From Clostridiales bacterium (GTDB taxonomy: Bacteria; Bacillota; Clostridia; Lachnospirales; Cellulosilyticaceae), in the NCBI GenBank assembly GCA_019418225.1, contig DYCF01000017.1, positions 35,342 to 99,341 of the forward strand: DNA of 64,000 bases, in the 5' to 3' direction. Position numbers and translations under genes: made by a program. The number at the start of each line of letters is the position of its first letter. Positions within the stretch are counted from its first letter, which is position 1. Below, in pieces: positions 27,285 through 35,135 of the stretch. The notes below the pieces were generated by a model. The model was not told where the DNA came from. It ran no database searches and worked only from the letters and a program-made list of their open reading frames with translations.

Positions 27285-28862
27285 TTAAAATGCATCAATA
27301 TTCCCTAAAACATAGTCTTTAATAAGACTTACATCTTTTTCATCTACAATGCCACTGCCATCTACATCTGCATTTTTAAGCGCCTTTTCATCAAGTGTGC
27401 CTTCATGATTTGCTACATAGCGGTATAAAACGGCATAATCAGTAGAATTAATCTTACCATCTTTATTCACATCACCCTTAACAACATCTTGTGTCTCACC
27501 GCTGTCATCGCCGCCTTCTTCACCGCCGCCACTGGTTGTACCATAGTATTCACTTACAGTAATACCATTGGCCCCAAGTGGCACCTCATGGTCAAGGCCG
27601 ATAAACTTGCCGGCTTCATTTTGCCATAGTGCTGGTTTAAGCAGTGCATATTTATCTTCATCCCATGTCATAAAGTCATAGCCTACAAGCCCGCCTGTAT
27701 CTCCTGAGTTTGGATTGTAGCACCAGAAGGTATGATTAATTTTGTTTTCAACAATATAATCTCTCAGGTCTTCAAGCCATTGCTGGTTTTTACCGCCATC
27801 TAGGAATCCGCCCCATTCACCAATTAAAAGTGGCGCTGTGCCATCTTCCATAATATATGCCCAGTTATCTTTCCAGCAGTCTTCATATAAAGATTCTTTG
27901 GTAAAATCACCTTGGAACCAGTCCTGCATATAAACAGTTGGGCCATAATCATGTGGTGAGTAAACAATTTGTTTTTGATAGTCTCCTTCAAGTGTGACAG
28001 GGTAATCCTTAACACCTCTTAAGTTACCACCCCACCATGTATAGTAATAATGTGGTTTCTCATATTCATCTTGTGTGGTGTAATCATAACCCTCCATTGG
28101 ATAAGCTTCTACACCTTCAATCATAATAAGAAGATTTGGGTTAATATCTAAAATTTTAGTTGCAACAACTTCTGCAGCATATTTCCAGTTATTATCATCT
28201 TCTGAATCATCCCATTTTGCCCAAAGTGCTTCATGCCATGGCTTACCATGTGGTTCATTTTCAATATCAATAGCTAAAATTGTATCTTCATTTTTGTAGC
28301 GCTCAGTGAACCATTCTAAGGACTGATGATAATCTTCTATTGTATAACCTTCACCATACCAAAGTGGATAATAATGTCTTTGCCCATCTGAAGAGGCACT
28401 ATGTATATCCAACATAATTTTTATACCATTTTGTTTGCATAATCTCACAACTTCATCAAAAAGCTGTAAACTATCCATTCCCTCTAAATCTGGATTCACA
28501 TAAGTATTTACATTGGGTGTCTTCCCCGTACCATTTTGCCATTCAATAAGAAGCTGTGTGGTTACTGGAATACGTAAAAAGTTAATACCACGATCTGCTA
28601 TTCCTTTAAGTGCTAAATCCAGTTTAGCTGACCAGATTCCATCAAACATACGTGTATCTGTGTTAAATCCAAACCAGTTACAGCCTGTAAGCCATACTTC
28701 ATTCCCCTCTTTATCTACGACTTTACTGCCTTTCGTGGTGAGCCAGTCATCTCCTGTTTTGCCCGTTGTCGTCTCTGCCATCAGAGGTGTTGCTGGTAAA
28801 AGCGTTGCAGCTGCCATCATGCCACCTAAAGTCATGCTCAATACTTTTTTCATAAGCTTCAT
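27285..28862 (-). CDS. Secreted GH5 cellulase with C-terminal type I dockerin
   Basis: 525 residues. A signal peptide (about 1-29, ending PLMA-ETT) is followed by a GH5 catalytic domain to about residue 430. Acid/base Glu203 lies in DIENEPHG and nucleophile Glu349 in LIGEWGGFLD. A Gly/Glu/Ser linker (SGGGEEGGDDSGE) leads to a dockerin of two F-hand repeats, GDVNKDGKINSTDYAVLYRY and ADVDGSGIVDEKDVSLIKDY. The recognition pair is Ser-Thr in the first repeat and Glu-Lys in the second, so the two faces differ. It should hydrolyse beta-1,4-glucan outside the cell while docked to a cohesin; the cohesin protein encoded immediately upstream is the natural partner. Confidence 0.95.
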   Translation of the reverse strand: MKLMKKVLSMTLGGMMAAATLLPATPLMAETTTGKTGDDWLTTKGSKVVDKEGNEVWLTGCNWFGFNTDTRMFDGIWSAKLDLALKGIADRGINFLRIPVTTQLLIEWQNGTGKTPNVNTYVNPDLEGMDSLQLFDEVVRLCKQNGIKIMLDIHSASSDGQRHYYPLWYGEGYTIEDYHQSLEWFTERYKNEDTILAIDIENEPHGKPWHEALWAKWDDSEDDNNWKYAAEVVATKILDINPNLLIMIEGVEAYPMEGYDYTTQDEYEKPHYYYTWWGGNLRGVKDYPVTLEGDYQKQIVYSPHDYGPTVYMQDWFQGDFTKESLYEDCWKDNWAYIMEDGTAPLLIGEWGGFLDGGKNQQWLEDLRDYIVENKINHTFWCYNPNSGDTGGLVGYDFMTWDEDKYALLKPALWQNEAGKFIGLDHEVPLGANGITVSEYYGTTSGGGEEGGDDSGETQDVVKGDVNKDGKINSTDYAVLYRYVANHEGTLDEKALKNADVDGSGIVDEKDVSLIKDYVLGNIDAF

Positions 28863-28875
28863 TGTGCTTATTCCC

Positions 28876-28933
28876 CCTTCTATCTTAAACTTTCCTATCT
28901 TATACTTTCCTATCCTATACTTTCTTATCTTAA
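28876..28933 (-). repeat. Tandem 15-bp repeats in the 5' leader of the GH5 gene
   Basis: Three full units of about 15 bp (plus-strand ACTTTCCTATCTTAT, with one or two changes each) at 28889-28903, 28904-28918 and 28919-28933, plus a partial unit at 28876-28888. On the coding strand each unit contains a Shine-Dalgarno-like GGAAAG or GAAAG, and the partial one runs into the real site AAGGGGG before the ATG. Confidence 0.8.
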
Positions 28934-28935
28934 GT

Positions 28936-29049
28936 TATAGAGAAACCAACTAAAAACTTGAAAGATACATCTAGGTACATAGGTTTCTCTCAATGATTTC
29001 ACATGACTAAAAATCATGAATAACTAAAATTTATACATGTGAAATCTAT
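28936..29049 (+). repeat. Dispersed 114-nt double stem-loop repeat, copy A
   Basis: It begins TATAGAGAAACCAAC and ends ATGTGAAATCTAT. First inverted repeat: AGAGAAACC with GGTTTCTCT. Second: GATTTCACAT with ATGTGAAATC, enclosing a small CATGA/TCATG stem. This copy lies between the scaffoldin stop and the GH5 leader, reading against both genes, and is followed by an extra ACATGTGAAATCT at 29052-29064. Confidence 0.88.
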
Positions 29050-29072
29050 CTACATGTGAAATCTGTATTTAA

Positions 29073-30335
29073 CTATTTCGTTTTAAAGCTTATCGCTAAT
29101 TTATTAAGACTTACATCATTTACAGCGCCTAATTTCTTAAGTGTGAATGGTGCACCTGTAAAATCTTTTTTTGCTTTTACCTTTACAGCCATAAATGCCC
29201 CATCTTCTGCAAGTAAGTTTTCCCCTTTTTGCGTACTATCTGCATACATCACATTTAATAGACCCGTGGTCTCATGGAAGCTTGTTATTAAACTTGCTTT
29301 CTCTCCATTAGTATCTAAGCTACCTGTAGGCTCAGCTGAGACAAAGTCAAAGGCATCTGTATTTAGGGCTAATACAAAGTCTGCATTATTAATGCCATTT
29401 GATGCATTTTGAAGATTCACTTGTAATATAACTTCTTCCCCTGCTGTCGCTGTCACCGTAGGTAACACAACGGCAAAATCATAGTCTGTCGTATCTACCA
29501 CATTTAATGTAACAACTATATCTTTACCAGGATTCATATCAAGTACATATTTATAAGTGCCGCTCTCTAGCCCCTTTAAATAATCCGCACTAAAAGTAAA
29601 GCTGCCATCTTCTCCTAAACTATAATCTGCTACATTTAACGCCGTCCCATTTAACTTCACATTTTCTAATGTGTTTCCATTTAAAGTCACCTCTGTACGC
29701 ACATCATCAGCTACCTCTGGATTCTTATCATATGTCAGCTCTGTTATTGTAATGCTTGGATCGACTACACCTTCTACCGCTGGTTCCTGCCCTGCTACAA
29801 GTACCCCATTTTCATAAAGCGGAATATTATCCCACGCCGTATAACTACTTGTCGTTTGACCATATGAGTAGTCATTAGATTGGTCATAATTCTGCCAATT
29901 GCTATTTGTAAGACGCAATTGCATTTCAACCGTACCATTTGGTGCAAGTTCTCCTGAACCTGCTTTGAAGCCAATTTCCAGATAAGTATCTGCTGTCTCT
30001 GTTGGCACACTCATATCATAAAAGGTTCCCTGTACACTTTGCGTAAGTGTCTGATAATTACCACCTGAAATCATCGCTGCATTATCACACCACATACACT
30101 GGGTTATGTTTTGATCCTTTGTATAATAGTATCTTAATGTGTAATCCTCTAAAGAAATCGTTTCTTTACTTGTGTTTGTTAACTTAATTTTGCATGAAAT
30201 CGTATTACTTTGTGCCTGTGTCATGCTATTGGCATATTCAACCTTTACATTACTTGCACAAAAAGCTGGTGTCACCATTAAACTAGATGCAAGTAATGTG
30301 AGACTCATTAATCCTAAACTCCATTTTTTTCTCAC
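29073..30335 (-). CDS. Monovalent scaffoldin: CBM3-X2-cohesin
   Basis: 420 residues from a GTG at 30335. That start has AGGGGG seven bases upstream and puts a standard signal peptide (RKKWSLGL...TPAFCA) at the N-terminus; a longer reading to 30416 does not. Domains: CBM3 about 30-185 (LRYYYTKDQ, ADTYLEIGFKAGSGELAP, NDYSYG), X2 about 193-283 (SITITELTYDKNPE, SGTYKYVLDM), and one cohesin about 286-420 (VTATAGEEVILQVNLQNAS, NNADFVLALNTDAFDFVSAE) ending the protein. No second cohesin, dockerin, SLH or sortase signal. It should hold one dockerin enzyme on cellulose. The GH5-dockerin gene follows 210 nt downstream. Confidence 0.92.
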   Translation of the reverse strand: MRKKWSLGLMSLTLLASSLMVTPAFCASNVKVEYANSMTQAQSNTISCKIKLTNTSKETISLEDYTLRYYYTKDQNITQCMWCDNAAMISGGNYQTLTQSVQGTFYDMSVPTETADTYLEIGFKAGSGELAPNGTVEMQLRLTNSNWQNYDQSNDYSYGQTTSSYTAWDNIPLYENGVLVAGQEPAVEGVVDPSITITELTYDKNPEVADDVRTEVTLNGNTLENVKLNGTALNVADYSLGEDGSFTFSADYLKGLESGTYKYVLDMNPGKDIVVTLNVVDTTDYDFAVVLPTVTATAGEEVILQVNLQNASNGINNADFVLALNTDAFDFVSAEPTGSLDTNGEKASLITSFHETTGLLNVMYADSTQKGENLLAEDGAFMAVKVKAKKDFTGAPFTLKKLGAVNDVSLNKLAISFKTK

Positions 30336-30549
30336 CTTAATTCCCCCTATACAATGATTCGGATACTTTATTAAAAGTGCCCTAACTCGCAATAAATCGT
30401 ACTGCTTTATTGTCACTATTGCTATATCTGGTGCGGCTTACTCCTTGAATGCCTTTTATCTATTGCTTAATTTCATTATAGCCCTTGCCTTTTTTTTGAC
30501 TATAAAGACCTCTTATAATGTGTATTTTCATCGCATAAAATGTTTTTAT

Positions 30550-30578
30550 TTGACCGTTTCTTATTTCTCTGCTATCAT
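30550..30578 (+). promoter_or_regulatory. Promoter of the PPi-phosphofructokinase gene
   Basis: TTGACC (30550-30555), 17-bp spacer, TATCAT (30573-30578), 40 nt before the chosen start codon. It rules out the upstream in-frame ATG at 30445, which precedes the promoter. Confidence 0.75.
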
Positions 30579-30618
30579 GTACTGTGATATTCTACGGACT
30601 ATTGAAAGGAGCTTACAC

Positions 30619-31878
30619 ATGACGAATATTATTAAAGGCAATTGTATTATTGGACAGTCAGGTGGACCTACTGCCGCTATTAATGCCTCTTTAAGTGGGG
30701 TACTACAAGGAATTTTAGAAAATGGCTTATATGATAAAGTATACGGTATGGTAAACGGTATTGAAGGTTTATTACAAGGTAAGTACCTTGAACTTTCTTC
30801 TTTATTTACGACTCAAGAATCTCTTGACCAACTTACACATACACCTGCTATGTATTTAGGTTCTTGTCGTTTTAAACTTCCTACTTGTGAACATTCGGAA
30901 GATGTTTACACAATGCTTTTTGATTTCTTTGAAACTCATCATATTACTACTGTTTTTTATATTGGTGGCAATGACTCTATGGACACCGTTCTTAAATTAT
31001 CTCATTATGCAAAAGAAAATAACAAAAATATCAATGTCATTGGTATTCCAAAAACAATTGATAATGATTTACCGATTACAGACCATACACCAGGATTCGG
31101 AAGTGCTGCAAAATATGTAGCAACATCTTTACTTGAAATCGCTCATGACACTTATATTTATAATATTCCGTCTGTAACTATCGTGGAGATTATGGGAAGA
31201 AATGCAGGTTGGCTTACTGCTGCTGCTGCTCTTGCTCGTACTGAATATTCTCCAGCACCAGACCTTATTTATTTACCAGAAGTACCATTTAGCATAGAAC
31301 GTTTTATTGAAGATGTACAAGAAGTACGTAAAAAACGTAAAAATGTTATTGTGGCTATTTCAGAAGGTATTAAAGATATAAATGGTGAGTATATTTCAGC
31401 TTCTTCAAGTACAATAGATGCTTTCGGACACAAACAACTTTGCGGTGCAGGTAAAACATTAGAAAACACACTTAAAGATGCTCTTGGCTGCAAAGTACGT
31501 TCTGTAGAACTTAACGTATTACAACGTGCAGGTGGACATATCGCTTCTTTAACAGATTTAAATGAAGCTGTAGCAATTGGTAAAGCTGCTGCCATGGCAG
31601 GCGCACAAGGCGAAACAGCTAAAATGCTTTGCTACAAACGTGTAAGTAATACGCCATATGAAACAGAAATCTTCAGCTACGATATCAGTCAAATTGCAAA
31701 TCTTGAAAAAGAAGTACCTAAAGAATGGATTACGCCACAGGGTAATGATATTACAGAAGAATTTGTTAATTATCTAAGACCACTTATCGCAGGTGAGTCA
31801 CACCTTAGCTTTGCAAACGGAATTCCATCTTATGCAAACATTCGTCACTTACATGACAAACATTTCTTTGAGAAATAA
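30619..31878 (+). CDS. pfp: Pyrophosphate-dependent phosphofructokinase (PFP type)
   Basis: 419 residues from the ATG at 30619, eight bases after GAAAGGAGC. N-terminal GQSGGPTAAINASL, then YIGGNDSMDT: GGND in place of the ATP-enzyme GGDG marks the PPi-dependent subfamily. The active-site loop PKTIDNDLPITDHTPGFGSA and VEIMGRNAGWLTAAA are intact, and the lysine of PKTIDND also fits PPi use. It converts fructose-6-phosphate + PPi to fructose-1,6-bisphosphate reversibly. It complements the ATP-type enzyme at 15913-16884. It diverges from the scaffoldin gene. Confidence 0.93.
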   Translation: MTNIIKGNCIIGQSGGPTAAINASLSGVLQGILENGLYDKVYGMVNGIEGLLQGKYLELSSLFTTQESLDQLTHTPAMYLGSCRFKLPTCEHSEDVYTMLFDFFETHHITTVFYIGGNDSMDTVLKLSHYAKENNKNINVIGIPKTIDNDLPITDHTPGFGSAAKYVATSLLEIAHDTYIYNIPSVTIVEIMGRNAGWLTAAAALARTEYSPAPDLIYLPEVPFSIERFIEDVQEVRKKRKNVIVAISEGIKDINGEYISASSSTIDAFGHKQLCGAGKTLENTLKDALGCKVRSVELNVLQRAGGHIASLTDLNEAVAIGKAAAMAGAQGETAKMLCYKRVSNTPYETEIFSYDISQIANLEKEVPKEWITPQGNDITEEFVNYLRPLIAGESHLSFANGIPSYANIRHLHDKHFFEK

Positions 31879-31892
31879 GCACAAATCTATCT

Positions 31893-31938
31893 AAAAGTAG
31901 CCTACAAAGAGTTCTCTCTTTAAATAGGCTACTTTTTT
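31893..31938 (+). terminator. pfp terminator
   Basis: A perfect 12-bp stem AAAAGTAGCCTA / TAGGCTACTTTT with a 20-nt loop that can pair further, then a U run. It ends three bases before repeat copy B. Confidence 0.85.
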
Positions 31939-31941
31939 ACA

Positions 31942-32055
31942 TATAGAGAAACCAACTAAAATCTTAAAATATACATATACTTAAATAGGTTTCTCCTAAT
32001 GATTTCACATAACGCAAAACTATGAATACCTATATTTTATAAATGTGAAATCTAT
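31942..32055 (+). repeat. Dispersed 114-nt double stem-loop repeat, copy B
   Basis: The same frame as copy A: starts TATAGAGAAACCAAC, ends ATGTGAAATCTAT, identical length. The most diverged copy in the middle (AACGCAAAACTATGAATACC). It sits between the pfp terminator and the tyrA promoter region. Confidence 0.85.
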
Positions 32056-32171
32056 AGTCTATACAAAACTCCAAAAAAAATATATAATTATCTATAAAAC
32101 ATAAAATTTATACGTCATTTTCTATACATTTTATTTATGATAGGATTTTATTGACACGCAAGGAGGATTTC

Positions 32172-33272
32172 ATGCATATCGGAATTATTGGCCTTGGTCT
32201 TATTGGGGGATCTATCGCAAAAGCATTTAAAAATGTTCATGTCCAAAATAGTTATATTACAGCTTATGATTTAAATTCAGCTGATCTTAAAACAGCTTAT
32301 GAAGAAGGCATTATTGATAATATTGCTCAAAACTGTACTTCTGATTTTACAAGCTGTAGCGTCATTTTTATTTGTACACCTGTTTCAAAAACAGCTGAAA
32401 TTGTTACAGGCCTTTTGCCTCATGTCCGTAATGACTGTATTCTAACAGATGTAGGAAGCACAAAGTATGAGATTGCTTCAAAAATTACTCAACTTATTGA
32501 AGAAAGTCAAAAACGTGTTTACTTCGTAGGTGGACATCCGATGACAGGTTCTGAACGCTTCGGTTATAGTGCTTCATCACCACAACTTTTTGAAAATGCC
32601 TACTATATGTTAACACCTATGGGGGATACACCTGATTTCATCCTCTTTATCTTACAAAAACTCATTGAGCGCATGGGGGCATTACCACTTGTTTTATCTG
32701 CAACCTATCATGACTATGCCACAGCCAACATTAGTCATTTACCACATATTGTAGCAAGTAGCCTCGTACATCTTATTCGTGATAATGATGGTACAAATCG
32801 CCATCTCCATGCTCTCGCTGCTGGAGGCTTCAAAGATTTAACACGCATCGCCTCTTCCAATCCTAATATTTGGACAGGTATTTGTTTATCAAACAAAGAT
32901 CAGATTATGCGTGTTTTTGAAAGTTACCGCCATATCTTAGATCACTTTTTGGAGATACTTGAAAATAATGATGAAGATGGACTTTATACTTACTTTGATA
33001 CAGCACGCATTTACCGCAATACCTTCAAAGAAGGTGCTACAAGTGAAATTGCTAAAACTTATGCTCTTCATGTAGATGCAAAAGATGAACCTGGTGCTAT
33101 TGCAGCCATTGCTTCACTTCTTAGTGCGCATCAAATCAACATCAAGAATATCGGTATTATCAGTGACCGTGAATTTGATTCAGGTGTTCTTAAAATTGTA
33201 GTCGGTAGCAAATCTGACCTTTTACAAGCGACAGAAATTCTTTCTAAACATCGCTATAATATTTATTACTAA
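32172..33272 (+). CDS. tyrA: Prephenate dehydrogenase with C-terminal ACT domain
   Basis: 366 residues from the ATG at 32172, five bases after AAGGAGG. The Rossmann NAD site is GIIGLGLIGGSIAKAF, the catalytic region contains GGHPMTGSERFGY, and the helical dimer domain follows. From about residue 295 a regulatory ACT domain (HVDAKDEPGAIAAIASLL) suggests tyrosine or other feedback control. It makes 4-hydroxyphenylpyruvate for tyrosine. It sits upstream of aroA, separated by repeat copy C. Confidence 0.95.
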   Translation: MHIGIIGLGLIGGSIAKAFKNVHVQNSYITAYDLNSADLKTAYEEGIIDNIAQNCTSDFTSCSVIFICTPVSKTAEIVTGLLPHVRNDCILTDVGSTKYEIASKITQLIEESQKRVYFVGGHPMTGSERFGYSASSPQLFENAYYMLTPMGDTPDFILFILQKLIERMGALPLVLSATYHDYATANISHLPHIVASSLVHLIRDNDGTNRHLHALAAGGFKDLTRIASSNPNIWTGICLSNKDQIMRVFESYRHILDHFLEILENNDEDGLYTYFDTARIYRNTFKEGATSEIAKTYALHVDAKDEPGAIAAIASLLSAHQINIKNIGIISDREFDSGVLKIVVGSKSDLLQATEILSKHRYNIYY

Positions 33273-33279
33273 ACGCTTT

Positions 33280-33393
33280 TATAGAGAAACCAACTAAAAC
33301 CTTGAAATATACATGTAGGCAAATAAGTTTCTCTCAATGATTTCACATGACTAAAAATCATGAATAACTAAATTTTATAAATGTGAAATCTAT
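33280..33393 (+). repeat. Dispersed 114-nt double stem-loop repeat, copy C
   Basis: It starts TATAGAGAAACCAAC and ends ATGTGAAATCTAT, in the same orientation as the flanking genes. It occupies almost the whole tyrA-aroA gap, beginning eight bases after the tyrA stop and ending 32 nt before the aroA ATG. Confidence 0.88.
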
Positions 33394-33424
33394 ATTACTA
33401 AATGATTTTATAAAGGAGGCTTTT

Positions 33425-34699
33425 ATGCTTATTCAACCAATCACTAGCTTAAGAGGTACCATGGAAGTGCCTTCTGATAAATCTATTTCACACCGTGCTG
33501 TTATGTTCGGTAGTTTAGCACTCGGTACAACTCATATCACAAACTTCTTAATGGGTGCAGACTGTCTTTCAACGATTTCATGCTTCCGTAAATTAGGCAT
33601 TGAAATTGAAATTAATGGTAGTGATGTTACTGTTCATGGTAAAGGCCTTCATGGACTTACAAAAAGCAACGACATCTTAGACTGCGGCAATAGTGGGACT
33701 ACTGTACGCCTAATTTCTGGTATCTTATCAGGACAGGATTTTGAAACGACCCTTACAGGTGATGCTTCTATTCAAAAACGTCCTATGAAACGTGTCACAC
33801 TACCACTTAGCCAAATGGGGGCTACTATTGAAGCTAAAGATGATAACTTCTGTCCACTTCATATCAAGCCACATGCGTTAAAGGGTATTACTTATGAATC
33901 ACCAGTAGCCAGTGCACAAGTTAAATCAGCTATTTTGCTTGCCGGTCTATATGCCGACTCACCTACTACAGTCATTGAGCCATTTGTATCTCGCGACCAT
34001 ACAGAACGTATGCTCGAAGCACTTGGTGCAACCATTAAGCGTGACGGTACTAAAGTTACCATTATGCCTTGTGATGAACTACGTGCCATTCCTATTGTGG
34101 TGCCTGGTGATATTTCTTCTGCTGCATTCTTTATGGTAGCTGGTCTTATTACACCTGGCAGTGATATCGTTATTAAAAATGTAGGAATCAATCCTACAAG
34201 ACGTGGCATCTTAGATGTCCTTTTAGAAATGGGCGGTGACATTACCCCATTTAATGAACAAATCGTAGGCGGCGAGCCAGTATGCGATCTTCGTGTACGT
34301 TATTCTAAACTTCACGGAACAACAGTTGGTGGTAGCATTATTCCTACACTCATTGATGAAATTCCAGCTCTTGCTGTGGCCGCTCTCTTTGCTGAAGGAA
34401 CCACCGTTATTAAAGATGCTAAAGAACTCCGCGTCAAAGAATCTGACCGTATTGATACCCTTTACACAGAGCTTACAAAAATGGGCGCACATATGACAAC
34501 CAAGGAAGATGGTTTTATTATTGAAGGTGGCTATCCACTTCAAGGGGCAACTTTAGAAAGTTACCACGATCACCGTATCGCTATGTCCCTTACAATTGCA
34601 GCAAGCCTTGCTTCTACGCCTTCTACCTTATTAAATCCAGATTGTGTAGCTATCTCATTCCCTAACTTCTTTGAATTACTTCAGGAATTAAGCCACTAA
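33425..34699 (+). CDS. aroA: 3-phosphoshikimate 1-carboxyvinyltransferase (EPSP synthase)
   Basis: 424 residues from the ATG at 33425, with AAAGGAGG seven bases upstream; an ATG at 33383 lies inside repeat copy C and is not used. Shikimate/PEP-binding motifs PSDKSISHRAVMFGSLA, DCGNSGTTVRL and KRPMKRV are clear, as is the C-terminal KESDRI. Cytosolic enzyme joining shikimate-3-phosphate and PEP on the route to chorismate. It probably shares a transcript with tyrA. Confidence 0.96.
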   Translation: MLIQPITSLRGTMEVPSDKSISHRAVMFGSLALGTTHITNFLMGADCLSTISCFRKLGIEIEINGSDVTVHGKGLHGLTKSNDILDCGNSGTTVRLISGILSGQDFETTLTGDASIQKRPMKRVTLPLSQMGATIEAKDDNFCPLHIKPHALKGITYESPVASAQVKSAILLAGLYADSPTTVIEPFVSRDHTERMLEALGATIKRDGTKVTIMPCDELRAIPIVVPGDISSAAFFMVAGLITPGSDIVIKNVGINPTRRGILDVLLEMGGDITPFNEQIVGGEPVCDLRVRYSKLHGTTVGGSIIPTLIDEIPALAVAALFAEGTTVIKDAKELRVKESDRIDTLYTELTKMGAHMTTKEDGFIIEGGYPLQGATLESYHDHRIAMSLTIAASLASTPSTLLNPDCVAISFPNFFELLQELSH

Positions 34700-34801
34700 T
34701 AGCGTTAGCCCTTACGACTCATCACAAATCTACAAACAAAGGGCTCATACATTTTTTATAAAATAGAAAAATTAAACTTTCCTACTTTATAAAAAATAAA
34801 A

Positions 34802-34834
34802 AAATAGGTATCATGCATTTCATGATACCTATTT
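34802..34834 (+). terminator. aroA terminator hairpin, left copy
   Basis: A perfect 14-bp stem AAATAGGTATCATG / CATGATACCTATTT with loop CATTT. Identical over 33 nt to 35006-35038. Here the U run after the stem is cut short by the start of the palindromic element (CAGGCT). Confidence 0.75.
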
Positions 34835-35005
34835 CAGGCTGTAGACAATTAACTTTTCCATAGTATTTTACTAGTCTAGAAATAGAAAACAGAGGTAAAA
34901 ATGGACCTAAACTGCTCTTTTTACCCCTATTTTAATAGATTTTCTTGAATAATCCTCACTTAATTTGTGAGTTTATTTTGGGAAAATTCATTTGTCAACA
35001 ATCTG
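34835..35005. mobile_element. 171-bp MITE-like palindromic element between duplicated hairpins
   Basis: The ends are related inverted repeats: CAGGCTGTAGACAATTAACT on the left against CAGATTGTTGACAAATGAAT on the right complement. They match at 19 of the first 25 positions, both continuing TTTTCC. The centre also folds back on itself (GAGGTAAAAATGG with CTCTTTTTACCCC). No ORF. The 33-nt terminator hairpin occurs directly on each side, as if the target had been duplicated on insertion. Confidence 0.65.
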
Positions 35006-35038
35006 AAATAGGTATCATGCATTTCATGATACCTATTT
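35006..35038. terminator. Terminator hairpin, right copy
   Basis: The same 33-nt hairpin as 34802-34834, here followed by TTTTTT on the plus strand, so it is the functional U-tailed end. It could also stop leftward transcription of the antiporter gene. Confidence 0.75.
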
Positions 35039-35135
35039 TTTATCTTTATATTTTTTGTCTTCAAAAGTGACTTATTAATTATTTCTTTTTATCTTCTCAT
35101 ATTTATCTATTTTATATTTGATTGGCTACGCCATA

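Noticed and set aside
30445..30618. N-terminal hydrophobic extension of the PPi-phosphofructokinase
   Set aside because: The upstream in-frame ATG precedes the promoter at 30550-30578 and the extension matches no PFK; the ATG at 30619 has a good ribosome binding site.
28936..33393. The dispersed repeats as a CRISPR array
   Set aside because: The copies are more than 1 kb apart with genes between them, and are longer than CRISPR repeats; no cas genes are present.
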